DNA from: Melghiribacillus thermohalophilus
Lineage (GTDB): Bacteria > Bacillota > Bacilli > Bacillales > Alkalibacillaceae
DNA: 64,000 nucleotides
Assembly: GCF_004342905.1 (NCBI RefSeq)
Contig: NZ_SMAN01000013.1
Span: 1 to 64,000 of the forward strand
Direction of reading: 5' to 3'
Below are positions 8,472-17,279 of this stretch, in pieces. The number at the start of each line of letters is the position of its first letter. The first letter of the stretch is position 1. The translations under genes and the position numbers were made by a program. The notes beneath the pieces were generated by a model, which worked only from the letters and a program-made list of their open reading frames with translations, had not been told where the DNA came from and made no database searches.

Positions 8472-8696
8472 GTCTTTTTTTGCATTTTTTAATAAATCTA
8501 TTGCATTTTTTGTCCCCTGACTGGCTTTCCGATTTTCCTCCTGAATTTGTTCATAGATTTCAAGGCGATGGATATCTACATCTTTTGGTGCGGAAATACC
8601 CAGTTTAATTTGCTCCCCATCGATCCCGACAACTTTTACTTCGATGTCATCTCCAATCTGAACGGATTCATTTACTTTTCTTGTGAGCACTAGCAT
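8469..8696 (-). CDS. csrA: carbon storage regulator CsrA
   Basis: 75-aa RNA-binding translational repressor. It has the canonical N-terminus MLVLTRK and the conserved [15 protein letters not shown] containing Arg44, both used for GGA recognition. A short basic C-terminal helix follows, as in FliW-regulated CsrA of Gram-positive bacteria. Its reading frame overlaps the end of fliW by 29 bp, so the two are translated together. The target hag, with matching sites in its leader, is the next gene. Confidence 0.97.
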   Translation of the reverse strand: MLVLTRKVNESVQIGDDIEVKVVGIDGEQIKLGISAPKDVDIHRLEIYEQIQEENRKASQGTKNAIDLLKNAKKD

Positions 8697-9141
8697 GGGC
8701 TTTTTCCCCCTGACGTTTGATAGTGGTGATGGGGTGTCTGGTATGGTAGTCTTTTGTATTTAAGACAACCTGCTTCGCCTGTCTGTTTTTCGTATGAATG
8801 ACGACCGGTGCCTGGAGATTAATCGTGGACTGTTCAAAGGGTTCCTGGAGTGTCAGGATACCATATACAGCCACATCTTCCGGCTTTTGAATATCAAGCT
8901 GAGCAACGGTTCCATCATCTAAATCAAAGGCATAATCTCTGTAAAAGAGATGAGGATTCGTAACCACAAAAGCAAGGTTTTTGTTCTGAACAGACTGTAA
9001 AATTTGAAAAGCGGGATTGTCAGGAATATTGAGAAGGACAAATTTCTTTTCTTCCGGAAATCCAGGGATTCCATGTGCAAATTGCAAGACAGAAGATTCA
9101 TCCAGTTCCATTTCACCAAAATAACGTGTTTCGATTTTCAT
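8668..9141 (-). CDS. fliW: flagellar assembly factor FliW
   Basis: 157 aa. FliW binds CsrA and relieves repression of hag, and is itself titrated by cytoplasmic flagellin, which couples synthesis to export. Family features are an N-terminal beta-rich segment ([33 protein letters not shown]), a central [16 protein letters not shown] and late [25 protein letters not shown]. It lies directly upstream of csrA, as in Bacillus, and probably shares a transcript with yviE. Confidence 0.95.
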   Translation of the reverse strand: MKIETRYFGEMELDESSVLQFAHGIPGFPEEKKFVLLNIPDNPAFQILQSVQNKNLAFVVTNPHLFYRDYAFDLDDGTVAQLDIQKPEDVAVYGILTLQEPFEQSTINLQAPVVIHTKNRQAKQVVLNTKDYHTRHPITTIKRQGEKAHASAHKKSK

Positions 9142-9155
9142 TCTGACACCACTTT

Positions 9156-9740
9156 CTAAATTGTGATTTCAAAAGAGAAGTTTCTCCATTTTAAATCTTC
9201 CACATCAATCTCCAGTTTAGGATATTGGGCAACGTTTATGTTGACATGCCAGGGTTCATATTGAATATTCGGTTTACGGGGACGAACGGAAATTTTCGGT
9301 TTTTGCGGCTCGGCATGAATGTCTGCTCCACCCGGTTCATAATGGGTTTTTACAGCAAAAACAGATGGAATCCATCCAATATTAAATTCTTTTGGCGGGT
9401 CAAAGCCATTTTCTTCAGCTTGAGCAGCAATAGGATTACCGGCATGTTCAATTTTCATTAATTCGTCTCCCTGCCTTGACACACGTGCGATTCCGGCAAG
9501 CCATCCATCTCTGCCAAGGCGGGCGAATTCTTCTATCGATTCATACACACTGAGAAGGTTCATGTCCCTCCAGGCCTGGGACTGATCAATCGTTAATTTT
9601 CCCTGTTTCTGTCGGATCTGCAGATCAGCTTTAGGCTGCTCAATCGACATATCCGCTTTTTCCTGTTGGATATGAAGCTGAGCATCTTTTGTATGTATAT
9701 CCAGTCTTGTCGGCCATGACTGAATTCGAATTTGTGGCAT
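9156..9740 (-). CDS. yviE: YviE-like protein (DUF6470)
   Basis: About 194 aa, function unknown. In Bacillus it sits between flgL and fliW, as here. The protein is mostly short amphipathic beta-type repeats of the form (I/L)xIxQxK(A/P)xL near the N-terminus and KPKISVRPRKPNIQYEPW near the C-terminus, with no signal peptide. The ATG at 9740 gives the expected IPQIRI-type N-terminus. A TTG two codons earlier (9746) has better spacing to GGAGG and is possible. A role in flagellar assembly is inferred only from context. Confidence 0.85.
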   Translation of the reverse strand: MPQIRIQSWPTRLDIHTKDAQLHIQQEKADMSIEQPKADLQIRQKQGKLTIDQSQAWRDMNLLSVYESIEEFARLGRDGWLAGIARVSRQGDELMKIEHAGNPIAAQAEENGFDPPKEFNIGWIPSVFAVKTHYEPGGADIHAEPQKPKISVRPRKPNIQYEPWHVNINVAQYPKLEIDVEDLKWRNFSFEITI

Positions 9741-9917
9741 GTCCAAAACATAAACACCTCCATCCAGGGCATAACCATTTAACAAGCTGTAGTTTAGAAA
9801 GTTGGCCGCTCAGAAGCACGAAGCGGTACCAGAAGACGGCTCCTCGTATTTGTCCATCAAGTTGATGAGTAAGCCTTTTGCTGATATAGGATCGGTTCTG
9901 ATCACAGGTAAGAAAAA

Positions 9918-9940
9918 AGCTACCTGCTAAACAGATAGCT
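9918..9940 (-). terminator. terminator after flgL
   Basis: Stem AGCTA-CTG / CAG-TAGCT with one unpaired base on each arm. It begins at the flgL stop codon and is followed on the minus strand by TTTTTT. It separates flgM-flgN-flgK-flgL from yviE-fliW-csrA. Confidence 0.8.
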
Positions 9941-10827
9941 TATCTCAGAAAATCAATCAGGGTCGGCTGGATGATGCGGGCACCGACTGAAAGGGCTGCC
10001 CGGTGAACGCTTTCCTGGGTTTTCAGGTTCATAATCACTTCCTCGATATCTGCATCTTCGTTATCAGACAGGACCCGACTTGCCACCACTTCCCGGGCGC
10101 TTAACCGATCTTCAATAAGGTCTACCCGATTCATACGTGCTCCGAGGTCGGCCCGTTCGTCTACAATATTCTGAATAAATCCGTCAAGTTCGTCTATGTA
10201 ATGATCAAAATCATCGCCGGATAAGGCCGGATCCCTTAAATCATCCGCAAAATCCTGAATTCTTTGAAACATGGCATCAGAAAATGCTGGATCAGCTCCA
10301 CCAAGGGTGACATTCACCTGGAGATTAACACCATCTGAAACCTCAATGTAGACGGGATCATCACTTGGATCGTTGATTGTCCCATCATCATTAAACCGGT
10401 TGACATTCGTTTTGGTTCCGTTAAAAATGTATTTATTGTTGACTTTAGTGTTGGCAATATCGACTAAATGTGCCTTCAGCTGATCGATTTCTGATGCAAT
10501 ATTTGAGCGCTGATCCGTTTCATAAGTGTCTGTACTTGCCTGAACAGCTAATTCCCTTAAGCGCTGGAGGGCTTTTGTCGCTTTATCGAGTGCAGTGTCC
10601 GAATTATCCATCCAGCTCCTCACTTCACTTAAGTTCCGCTGATACTGTTGGATCTCAGTCAGTTCAGTCCGATAGTTGACGCCTTTCATGGCAACAACTG
10701 GATCCTGAGATGGGCGTGTAATTTTCTTACCTGTCGATAATTGGTCCTGATAAATCCCAAGACGATCGTAACTTCGACTTAAATTTCGCAAAAAGTTTTG
10801 AGCCAGCATACTCTGTGTAATTCTCAA
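9940..10827 (-). CDS. flgL: flagellar hook-associated protein FlgL (HAP3)
   Basis: 295 aa; with FlgK it forms the hook-filament junction. The flagellin-like N-terminus is visible (RITQSMLAQNFLRNLSRSYDRLGIYQDQLSTGKKITRPSQDPV). A flagellin-like C-terminal helix (IEEVIMNLKTQESVHRAALSVGARII) ends in TLIDFLR. A variable middle domain spans about 130-230. It starts 10 bp after flgK in the same operon and has a terminator at its stop codon. Confidence 0.96.
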   Translation of the reverse strand: MRITQSMLAQNFLRNLSRSYDRLGIYQDQLSTGKKITRPSQDPVVAMKGVNYRTELTEIQQYQRNLSEVRSWMDNSDTALDKATKALQRLRELAVQASTDTYETDQRSNIASEIDQLKAHLVDIANTKVNNKYIFNGTKTNVNRFNDDGTINDPSDDPVYIEVSDGVNLQVNVTLGGADPAFSDAMFQRIQDFADDLRDPALSGDDFDHYIDELDGFIQNIVDERADLGARMNRVDLIEDRLSAREVVASRVLSDNEDADIEEVIMNLKTQESVHRAALSVGARIIQPTLIDFLR

Positions 10828-10837
10828 GATCCGTCAC

Positions 10838-12328
10838 CTACCTTCCTACAAGTCCCATGTTATTAATAATTCGATCCAGCATTTCATCAATCGTCGTGAT
10901 ATTGCGGGCAGCCGCATTATAGGCGTGCTGAAAACGAATCAGATTCGTCATCTCTTCATCCAGTGAAACCGCACTGACAGACTGTCTTCTCTTTTCAGCA
11001 GCCAGCTGGAGCGTCTCTGCGTTATTCATCATGCGGTTCGCTTCCTGAGCCTGAACAGCCATTTCACCAATAATGGATTCATAATAATTTTTTACGGTAG
11101 CATTTCCCAGTCCAGGCAATTCTTCCTCCTCAATGACTTTTGCCAGTTCTATAGCATTTTCTCCATTTCCTGCATCCCCATTTAATGAAGCTGCAATTCC
11201 ATCCTCTGTCAAAGCAGGATTAACTTCTATATTTGCAGCGGCATCTGCCGGGCCAGCCAGATTAAAGAAATCCACTCCCGGGTTCCCATTTAAATCCGTT
11301 CCAAGATTATGCCGGGCATTAAAGGCATCAGCAAAGTTGTATGCCATGATGTCTAATGACTGGAGCCTTTCCGGATACAACCCGGCCTCGTTTCCTGACG
11401 TATCTATATATCCGTAAGACTCAATCAGCCCTTTTAATTTTCCGGAGGATTGAAAATCTGATGCAAAATTGAGCGTAGTTGTGCCGATATCAATATCTGT
11501 AACAAGACCCGTTGTATCAATCGAAAATTCATTTACCCGATCCGGATTACTCATATCATTGCTCACAAGGACAATGCCTTCGTCCGCAAGTGTGATTTCA
11601 GCAAGTCCCATAGCAATATCACTTGAATTTCCGCCACTGTCGGAATAATCTACTTCAATATTCACTAGACTGGACAGTTCGTCAATCAACCGATCCCTTT
11701 CGTCATACAGGTCATTTGTGACATACCCATGGGGTTCAACTTCACTGATTTGTTTGTTAATTCCATCTATTTGCGTTAATAACGAATTGATTTTATCGAC
11801 TGTGACATCAATCTCATTTTTCAAATCATCCTGAACCGCTTTTAAGGAAGAAGATAAGTAATTAAAAGACTCTGCCACTGCCACTCCACGTTCGAGGGCT
11901 ACCGACCTTGCCCCTGAATCCTCAGGGTTTGCCGACAAATCCTGAAGAGACTGCCAGAAACGGTCCAGTGTTTTAGAGAGTCCGTACTCACTTGGCTCAT
12001 TCATAATCTCTTCCATCTGTTCAAGGGCCGCCGATCGGGCTTCCCAGTATCCAAATTTGTTATTTTCATTCCGATACTGGATATCAAGAAATTGGTCACG
12101 GATTCGCTGGATGGAACCCACTTCCACACCTGTCCCCATTTGTCCAGGGATTTCCGGCCTGGTCCGTCCCGGCGCAGGATATGGACTGGTCTGCTGAAAA
12201 TTCACCCGTTGTCTGGAATAGCCAGGTGTACTGGCATTGGCGATATTATGGGAAGTTGTATGAATGGCTGTTTGCTGGGCAAACAAAGCCCGCCTTGCGA
12301 TTTCAAATCCAAAAAAAGTAGAAGTCAT
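10838..12328 (-). CDS. flgK: flagellar hook-associated protein FlgK (HAP1)
   Basis: 496 aa. It forms the first ring of the hook-filament junction. The N-terminal rod/hook helix region reads FFGFEIARRALFAQQTAIHTTSHNIANASTPGYSRQRV. The C-terminus has SVSAVSLDEEMTNLIRFQHAYNAAARNITTIDEML. The central domain is acidic and variable. It follows flgN by 24 bp and has normal length for a Bacillus FlgK. Confidence 0.97.
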   Translation of the reverse strand: MTSTFFGFEIARRALFAQQTAIHTTSHNIANASTPGYSRQRVNFQQTSPYPAPGRTRPEIPGQMGTGVEVGSIQRIRDQFLDIQYRNENNKFGYWEARSAALEQMEEIMNEPSEYGLSKTLDRFWQSLQDLSANPEDSGARSVALERGVAVAESFNYLSSSLKAVQDDLKNEIDVTVDKINSLLTQIDGINKQISEVEPHGYVTNDLYDERDRLIDELSSLVNIEVDYSDSGGNSSDIAMGLAEITLADEGIVLVSNDMSNPDRVNEFSIDTTGLVTDIDIGTTTLNFASDFQSSGKLKGLIESYGYIDTSGNEAGLYPERLQSLDIMAYNFADAFNARHNLGTDLNGNPGVDFFNLAGPADAAANIEVNPALTEDGIAASLNGDAGNGENAIELAKVIEEEELPGLGNATVKNYYESIIGEMAVQAQEANRMMNNAETLQLAAEKRRQSVSAVSLDEEMTNLIRFQHAYNAAARNITTIDEMLDRIINNMGLVGR

Positions 12329-12352
12329 TTTGGAAGTCTCCTCTCTGATCCG

Positions 12353-12877
12353 TCAAGCTTTTGAATCAAAAATTGATCTGGAACTGTCCCCAGAATCTTT
12401 CCCTTTTCCATAGTTTATACTTTTGGCTGACGGCTGCAGCATATTCAGGGAAAGTTCCACAAACTGCAGGGACTGTCTGGTCAGTTCCTCATTAAGCTGC
12501 TCCTGCTGTTTAAGATCTGCCAGAATAATGATTAGTTTTTCATAAACGGCTTTTAGTTCTGCCCGTTCTTTTTCATCATCCATATATTCAAGCATAGATG
12601 TAATGGTCTGTTCTGTTTCCGGTCCGGCATATCTCTCGAACCATTCGTTGGTCAGCTGAATCCGATTCTTTTCCAGTTTTTCAATCGCCCGAACATGCTG
12701 ATTTTCCTTAGGTAAAAGCTGCTGCAGGGCAGTTACATTTCCCTCTTTCAGGTATTCCGATTTTTGCCTGGAAATGATCAGAAGACTTTCATGCTTCGTG
12801 CATAATTTGCTCATTGCTTCAATGATCGGCTGAACGGACAAGGATTCGTCCTCCTTTAGCTGCTTTTGACTGAACAT
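12353..12877 (-). CDS. flgN: flagellar chaperone FlgN (YvyG-like)
   Basis: 174-aa helical protein lying between flgM and flgK, the usual place of FlgN, the export chaperone of FlgK and FlgL. A coiled-coil stretch covers about residues 15-145, followed by a polar, probably flexible tail (NYGKGKDSGDSSRSIFDSKA). It starts 10 bp after flgM. Sequence conservation in this family is weak, so position and size carry much of the call. Confidence 0.85.
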   Translation of the reverse strand: MFSQKQLKEDESLSVQPIIEAMSKLCTKHESLLIISRQKSEYLKEGNVTALQQLLPKENQHVRAIEKLEKNRIQLTNEWFERYAGPETEQTITSMLEYMDDEKERAELKAVYEKLIIILADLKQQEQLNEELTRQSLQFVELSLNMLQPSAKSINYGKGKDSGDSSRSIFDSKA

Positions 12878-12887
12878 CCTTCATTTC

Positions 12888-13148
12888 TTATTTGCGGAAA
12901 AACTCAATCATCTTTTTAGCAGTGGTTTCCGGATCAATGTTGTACTCTCCGGATTGAACCTGCTCTGTTAATTTTTCGACTTTCTTTTTGCGTTCATCAG
13001 CAATCGGATTGGTCTCCAGCATTTTTTTAGCCTCGCTGGAAATTTCCACTTTATCTTCCGAAGTCTTTCCTTTCCCCATCTTTGCCTGCTGTTGATATGG
13101 TTTCTGATATGGGTTCAGGTTTAAATGATTCGGTCCCTGTATCTTCAT
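12888..13148 (-). CDS. flgM: anti-sigma-D factor FlgM
   Basis: 86 aa. FlgM holds SigD inactive until the hook-basal body is complete. The N-terminal half is polar and disordered (Asn, Gln, Lys rich). The C-terminal SigD-binding region contains DKVEISSEAKKMLETNP and SGEYNIDPETTAKKMIEFFRK, close to other Bacillus FlgM proteins. The ATG at 13148 has GAGGTG 8 nt upstream; an in-frame ATG five codons earlier does not. A consensus SigD promoter precedes it, giving the known negative feedback. Confidence 0.93.
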   Translation of the reverse strand: MKIQGPNHLNLNPYQKPYQQQAKMGKGKTSEDKVEISSEAKKMLETNPIADERKKKVEKLTEQVQSGEYNIDPETTAKKMIEFFRK

Positions 13149-13192
13149 GCAATAACACCTCACTTTAAACGATCCGTCACTATCTATTGCTT

Positions 13193-13219
13193 ATATCGGA
13201 CCGAAACAAAAAAGGTTTA
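13193..13219 (-). promoter_or_regulatory. SigD promoter of flgM-flgN-flgK-flgL
   Basis: TAAA, exactly 15 nt, TCCGATAT on the minus strand. As at hag, the TAAA overlaps the stop codon of the preceding gene (yvyF, TAA at 13217-13219). It lies about 45 bp before flgM. Confidence 0.85.
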
Positions 13220-13639
13220 ACGTTTCCTTCTGATTTTATCATCTACTGAAAAATAGGTTTGCTGTTTTTTTCTGTTCTCTTCGCTGATCTTTTGAATCAT
13301 TTCTTCTCTTTCAAGTTCCTTCTTTAAATCTGCTGCGCAGGTTTGACAAACTTTTCCTTCCTGAATGGGACTGCCGCAGCGCTCACATTCATACGTGAAG
13401 TTGGGTAAATCCTTTGTATGGATCCGTTTTTCCTTAACCCACTTCATGATCAAGTTTTCATCAACCTCAGTAGCTTCAGAAACCTCCGGAATGGTCGCAG
13501 AACGATTTTCTTTTTTTCGAATGTATTTGTATACCTTTTCAAATAATTGCTCTTCCTCTTTATAGCAAGCTTCACAAATATCCCGAACCGTTTTTACAAA
13601 CACTCTTCCGCATCGTCTGCAATTCGCAAGCTCCCCCAT
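13217..13639 (-). CDS. yvyF: YvyF family flagellar-operon protein
   Basis: 140 aa. YvyF-type proteins are encoded just before flgM and are implicated in regulating FlgM and flagellar gene expression. Two zinc-ribbon-like clusters are visible, CRRCGRVF with CEACYKEEE near the N-terminus and CERCGSPI with CQTCAADL near residue 105. A short winged-helix-like segment (ATIPEVSEATEVDENLIMKWVKEKRI) lies between them. A basic tail follows. The start is an ATG with GAGGAGG 7-9 nt upstream. A TATAAT lies at about 13670. Confidence 0.9.
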   Translation of the reverse strand: MGELANCRRCGRVFVKTVRDICEACYKEEEQLFEKVYKYIRKKENRSATIPEVSEATEVDENLIMKWVKEKRIHTKDLPNFTYECERCGSPIQEGKVCQTCAADLKKELEREEMIQKISEENRKKQQTYFSVDDKIRRKR

Positions 13640-13791
13640 AACAGTATCCTCCTCGTAATCTTGTTGTATTTATTATATCGGTTCAAACCCAAACTCTCAA
13701 AGATAGTTAGGAAATTTTTCTTGACTAACTGGCCGGACTGGAAGAATATATGGGGGATGTCATCATAAAGAAACCGATTGGCCTTGATCAT

Positions 13792-14472
13792 CTAACTCCT
13801 GATTAGCGTAAAAGAATATATTTCTGTTGCTCCGGCACCTTTTAGTATTTGAGCAGCCCAGCGGATTGTCATGCCTGTTGTGTACAGGTCATCGACGAGA
13901 ATAACTGGTTGTTCAATGGGCTTTACCAGCCTGAATGGATTGGACGATTGCAAACGTTCGGAGCGGGATTTCTTTGCCTGTTTTTCGCTCTGAATCCGGA
14001 TCAAAGCATGTTCAATGGGAAGGGGCAGCAGTTCAGCAATGGCCTGCGCCTGATTGAATCCTCGCTCTCTTAACCGCTCCTCACTTAACGGAACAGGTAC
14101 AAGAACACCTTCCTGCTGAGAAAGGGTTCTGGAAAAGACTTGTCTAATATGATGTTGAAACATACTGATCAAGATGTAATCCCCGCGGTATTTCCAGCGG
14201 GCCATGATATCTTTCATAAAAGGCGTGTATATATAAACAGAAATATTCCGGGTTAGAAGCCCCCGCCATTCTGGTGAGGATTCCCATCTTTTGCAGTCTT
14301 CACAAACCTCTTTCTGTTCCACAGGACGAGAACATCGTTTACAGCCGTTCGATGGAATCAGGGGTAATTGTTCTTCACATGTTGAGCAAAGAAGTTGTTC
14401 CTGATGGATCCGAAAGAGGTTCGTCCAGGTAACCTCGGGGATGATTTCTTCATGACACCAGAGACAATGCAT
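13792..14472 (-). CDS. comFC: competence protein ComFC (phosphoribosyltransferase-like)
   Basis: 226 aa. ComFC acts with ComFA in DNA uptake and processing in competent cells. The N-terminal zinc finger has CLWCHEE, CSTC, CKRCSR and CEDCKRW (about 3-70). The C-terminal type I phosphoribosyltransferase fold has the PRPP loop PVILVDDLYTTGMTIRWAA at about 190 and the family segment RERGFNQAQAIAE. It begins 3 bp after comFA on the same strand. Confidence 0.94.
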   Translation of the reverse strand: MHCLWCHEEIIPEVTWTNLFRIHQEQLLCSTCEEQLPLIPSNGCKRCSRPVEQKEVCEDCKRWESSPEWRGLLTRNISVYIYTPFMKDIMARWKYRGDYILISMFQHHIRQVFSRTLSQQEGVLVPVPLSEERLRERGFNQAQAIAELLPLPIEHALIRIQSEKQAKKSRSERLQSSNPFRLVKPIEQPVILVDDLYTTGMTIRWAAQILKGAGATEIYSFTLIRS

Positions 14473-14474
14473 CT

Positions 14475-15980
14475 TTATTCCTCCTGTTCCGTGGGACAGT
14501 AATCATGTGTGTGCTTAGCCCGTTGATTCATCTTCTGTATCGATCGCCTCGCCTGAACCATGGCACTTGTTTTATTCTGGTAGAAAAATACAACCTCCCC
14601 AAAAGGATCATCTGCACTTCTTCCAGCACGGCCGGAAATTTGCACCAGAGCTGCTTCGTCAAAGACATTGTGCCCCGCATCGATCACGGCAACGTCTACC
14701 GATGGAAACGTGACCCCTCGCTCAAGAATAGTCGTGGTTACCAGAATCTGTATTTTTTGCAAGCGGAATTGTTCAATAACTTCCTTTCGTTCTGGGCTGC
14801 GGGCAAAAACCTTTTTGCTGTCTGGAATAAGCGAATGGATAAGATGGGCGTCTTCAACTGTAGGAACAAATATCAATAGCTGTCTTTTGCTTGCCTGTTG
14901 TTTACGTAACCAGATTTGAACCGGTTCGGGCAGACGTTGTTTTTTTAAACAGGAACGAAGGCGAAGCACGGAAACAAATTGTGGAACCGGAAGCGGGTGA
15001 CCGTGGTATCGGGCAGGGACAAAAACCGCTGGCAGGAGATTGACCCTGAATTTCCATTTCATTTTTGGACGGGGTGTAGCAGTGAGATAGATTGAAGCGG
15101 AATCCGGTTTCCTGGCTCTGCCGGCGGCATGGGGGAGCATCGGGTCAGCATGGAAGGGAAAGGCATCAATTTCGTCGATGACCATAACATCAAAAGCATG
15201 ATTGTATCGAAGTAGCTGATGAGTTGTGGCAATGACCAGCTGTGCATTCTCGTCTTTGTGTGGTGTGCCTCCATAAAGAGGAACGATTTCAATCGATGGA
15301 AAAGTCTGTTGAAGACGGGGATATAGCTCGGTAACTACATCTGTCCGGGGTGTAGCGAGACAGACACGAAACCCCCGTGAAAATGCCCAGTTCAGACCAG
15401 GGTAAAGCATTTCCGTCTTTCCAGCACCACAGACGGCCCATACCAGAAGCTCTGTTTGCTGTTGTATAGCTGTTCTGATGCGGTTTGCGGCCTGTTTCTG
15501 GAAAGGGGTCAGTTTTCCTCTCCATCGACAGGCATGCTGAATAGTGGGCAGATTCACTGATGGACCATCCCAGCGATATAGGGGTTCAAAAGTACTTACG
15601 CGCCCCATTTCAATACATTTTCTACAGTAAATATCATGACGATAAGGTTGGCTGCTGGAGTTGGAAATTTGTAATTTGCGCTGGTAAAAAGGGAAGTATT
15701 TTCTAAGGGTTGATTTTTCTGAGGAAGAAAGGAGATGGTGTGGGAGTACAGGATCTGAAGCACAGGCACGAGGGATTATACCGAATAAATGATTTTTTTC
15801 ATTGCCGCAGCGATTACATCTGTATCCAGACCAGGTTTCAATGATTCCGGGTATTTCGGCAAGATAATGCTTGCGAATGAGATCATCGATTTCCTCATTT
15901 GAAAAGGGTAGTTCCTGTCTCAACAGAAGTTTGCCTGAACAAAAACGGGCATAATTCATGATGGTTTGATCGTTTATCAC
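14475..15980 (-). CDS. comFA: competence helicase ComFA
   Basis: About 501 aa. ComFA is a DEAD-box-type ATP-dependent DNA translocase at the membrane that drives uptake of transforming single strands. It has a four-cysteine zinc site (CNRCGN and CRKC, about 60-130), Walker A VCGAGKTEM, DEID as motif II, the TATPR motif III and the C-terminal motif VQISGRAGRSADDPFG. The GTG at 15980 is preferred because GGAGGG lies 10 nt upstream. A TTG six codons earlier (15998) overlaps that site. No ComK box was positively identified. Confidence 0.95.
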   Translation of the reverse strand: MINDQTIMNYARFCSGKLLLRQELPFSNEEIDDLIRKHYLAEIPGIIETWSGYRCNRCGNEKNHLFGIIPRACASDPVLPHHLLSSSEKSTLRKYFPFYQRKLQISNSSSQPYRHDIYCRKCIEMGRVSTFEPLYRWDGPSVNLPTIQHACRWRGKLTPFQKQAANRIRTAIQQQTELLVWAVCGAGKTEMLYPGLNWAFSRGFRVCLATPRTDVVTELYPRLQQTFPSIEIVPLYGGTPHKDENAQLVIATTHQLLRYNHAFDVMVIDEIDAFPFHADPMLPHAAGRARKPDSASIYLTATPRPKMKWKFRVNLLPAVFVPARYHGHPLPVPQFVSVLRLRSCLKKQRLPEPVQIWLRKQQASKRQLLIFVPTVEDAHLIHSLIPDSKKVFARSPERKEVIEQFRLQKIQILVTTTILERGVTFPSVDVAVIDAGHNVFDEAALVQISGRAGRSADDPFGEVVFFYQNKTSAMVQARRSIQKMNQRAKHTHDYCPTEQEE

Positions 15981-16010
15981 CGGAAAACATCCCTCCAATT
16001 CATCTGGAAT

Positions 16011-16100
16011 CAGTCACCTGCCGGGGTGTTAATTAGTTTTTCAACAGAGAATATGAGAACTCCTCTAACCATTTAAAACGTTTTCGACAGGTGACTGGTG
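16011..16100. repeat. dispersed inverted-repeat element (copy 1)
   Basis: The left arm CAGTCACCTGCCG (16011-16023) pairs with the right arm CGACAGGTGACTG (16085-16097) across about 60 AT-rich bases, between comFA and degV. The right arm read on the minus strand gives CACCAGTCACCTGTCGAAAA, matching the core seen near 36900, 45980, 49900 and 50400. Confidence 0.6.
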
Positions 16101-16108
16101 CTGATTGA

Positions 16109-16951
16109 TTATTTTATATACCAGCAGATGCCGAGGGCACCTTCTCCCAAATGGGTACCGATGACGGGGCCGAAATAGCTCAGAGTCACATGAACATGAT
16201 CGTGGGCTTCCTCAATCTTTTTCTTAAGTTTTTCCCCTTCTTCTGGTACATTGGCATGGATAACACAAGCCTCAATCTGTTTGCCTTTTTGTGCTTCCTC
16301 AGCCAAAAGTTCAAGAATTCGTTTTAAAGCTTTTTTCTTTGTGCGGATTTTTTCAAAGGGAACAATTTTTGTATCCACAAAGTGAAGCACCGGCTTGACT
16401 TGAAGAAGGCTGCCAACCAGAGCCTGACCAGCACTCAAGCGTCCCCCGCGGTGCAGATGGGTTAAATCGTCTACGATAAAGTAGCCCCTCATCGTTTCCT
16501 TCATTTCATTTAAACGGGATAAGATGGCTTCCGGTCTCCTTCCTTCCCGGGCCATTTGTGCAGCTTCCAGAACATAAAATCCCTGAGCCATGCAGCTAAT
16601 TTCCGAATCGAACGGATAGACCTCAATTCCTTCTACCATGTTTCCCGCAGACACCGCAGCCTGGTAAGTACCACTGATTCCACTGGACAAATGTATGGAT
16701 ATGACCGCATCATAGTCCTTCGAAAGCTCTTCAAACAGATCCGTAATCATACCGATAGAAGGCTGTGATGTTTTGGGAAGTTCGTTCGACTGTTTCACTT
16801 TGCTGTAAAATTCTTCAGCCGTAATGTCTATTTCTTCCTGATAGGATTCTTCACCAAAAATAACACTGAGGGGGACCATGTGAATGCCCCATTTTTTACG
16901 AACATCTTCTGGTATGTAGGCTGTACTGTCTGTCAAAACTGCCGTTTTCAT
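16109..16951 (-). CDS. degV: DegV family fatty-acid-binding protein
   Basis: 280 aa. DegV/FakB-type proteins bind a fatty acid and present it to the kinase FakA for phosphorylation. The sequence starts TAVLTDSTAYIP and continues with IDITAEEFYSKVKQ, LPKTSQPSIG, AISIHLSSGISGTYQ (fatty-acid carboxylate site) and DDLTHLHRGGRLS. It ends FGPVIGTHLGEGALGICWY, all family hallmarks. AAAGGAG lies 9 nt before the ATG. It neighbours degU as in B. subtilis but is separated from it by a terminator. Confidence 0.95.
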   Translation of the reverse strand: MKTAVLTDSTAYIPEDVRKKWGIHMVPLSVIFGEESYQEEIDITAEEFYSKVKQSNELPKTSQPSIGMITDLFEELSKDYDAVISIHLSSGISGTYQAAVSAGNMVEGIEVYPFDSEISCMAQGFYVLEAAQMAREGRRPEAILSRLNEMKETMRGYFIVDDLTHLHRGGRLSAGQALVGSLLQVKPVLHFVDTKIVPFEKIRTKKKALKRILELLAEEAQKGKQIEACVIHANVPEEGEKLKKKIEEAHDHVHVTLSYFGPVIGTHLGEGALGICWYIK

Positions 16952-17191
16952 GGCATCTGTCTCCTTTTCATTGACTTGTTCGCGACATGTTAACTGCTTA
17001 ATATTCTACACGAACATCGTAAAAAATTCACTAAAAATTCCTTTTTTGAAAGTTTCTCGGTACAGCTCTGACAGCGGAGTTCCAGGGAAGGAGCTAGACG
17101 TGTTTAAAGTAAGGAGGGGGATCCAGCCAGGTGATGACATCCAATCAGTGCGTTTTGTATTTTTGATGCCTCGGTTGGGATAAGAATAAAA
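16952..17191. other. intergenic stretch between degV and the degU terminator
   Basis: About 240 bp with no convincing gene. It holds the degV ribosome-binding site and presumably its promoter. Short reading frames here have no ribosome-binding sites or family resemblance. Confidence 0.4.
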
Positions 17192-17230
17192 ATGAGTGAT
17201 CCTCTCCAGGCTAACGTGAGGATCACTCAT
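17192..17230 (-). terminator. terminator of degS-degU
   Basis: A perfect 13-bp stem (ATGAGTGATCCTC / GAGGATCACTCAT) with a 13-nt loop. Read on the minus strand it runs into TTTTTATTC. It lies 50-90 bp beyond the degU stop. Confidence 0.88.
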
Positions 17231-17279
17231 ACTCGTGATTAAGTTTGTCTCAATTTCTGGTTTCTGTTTCAGGCAGGCA

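Noticed and set aside
13655-13695. SigD promoter for yvyF
   Set aside because: ACCGATAT is present but the sequence 15 nt upstream is TTTG, not TAAA. A SigA-type TATAAT overlaps it, so the sigma factor cannot be assigned.
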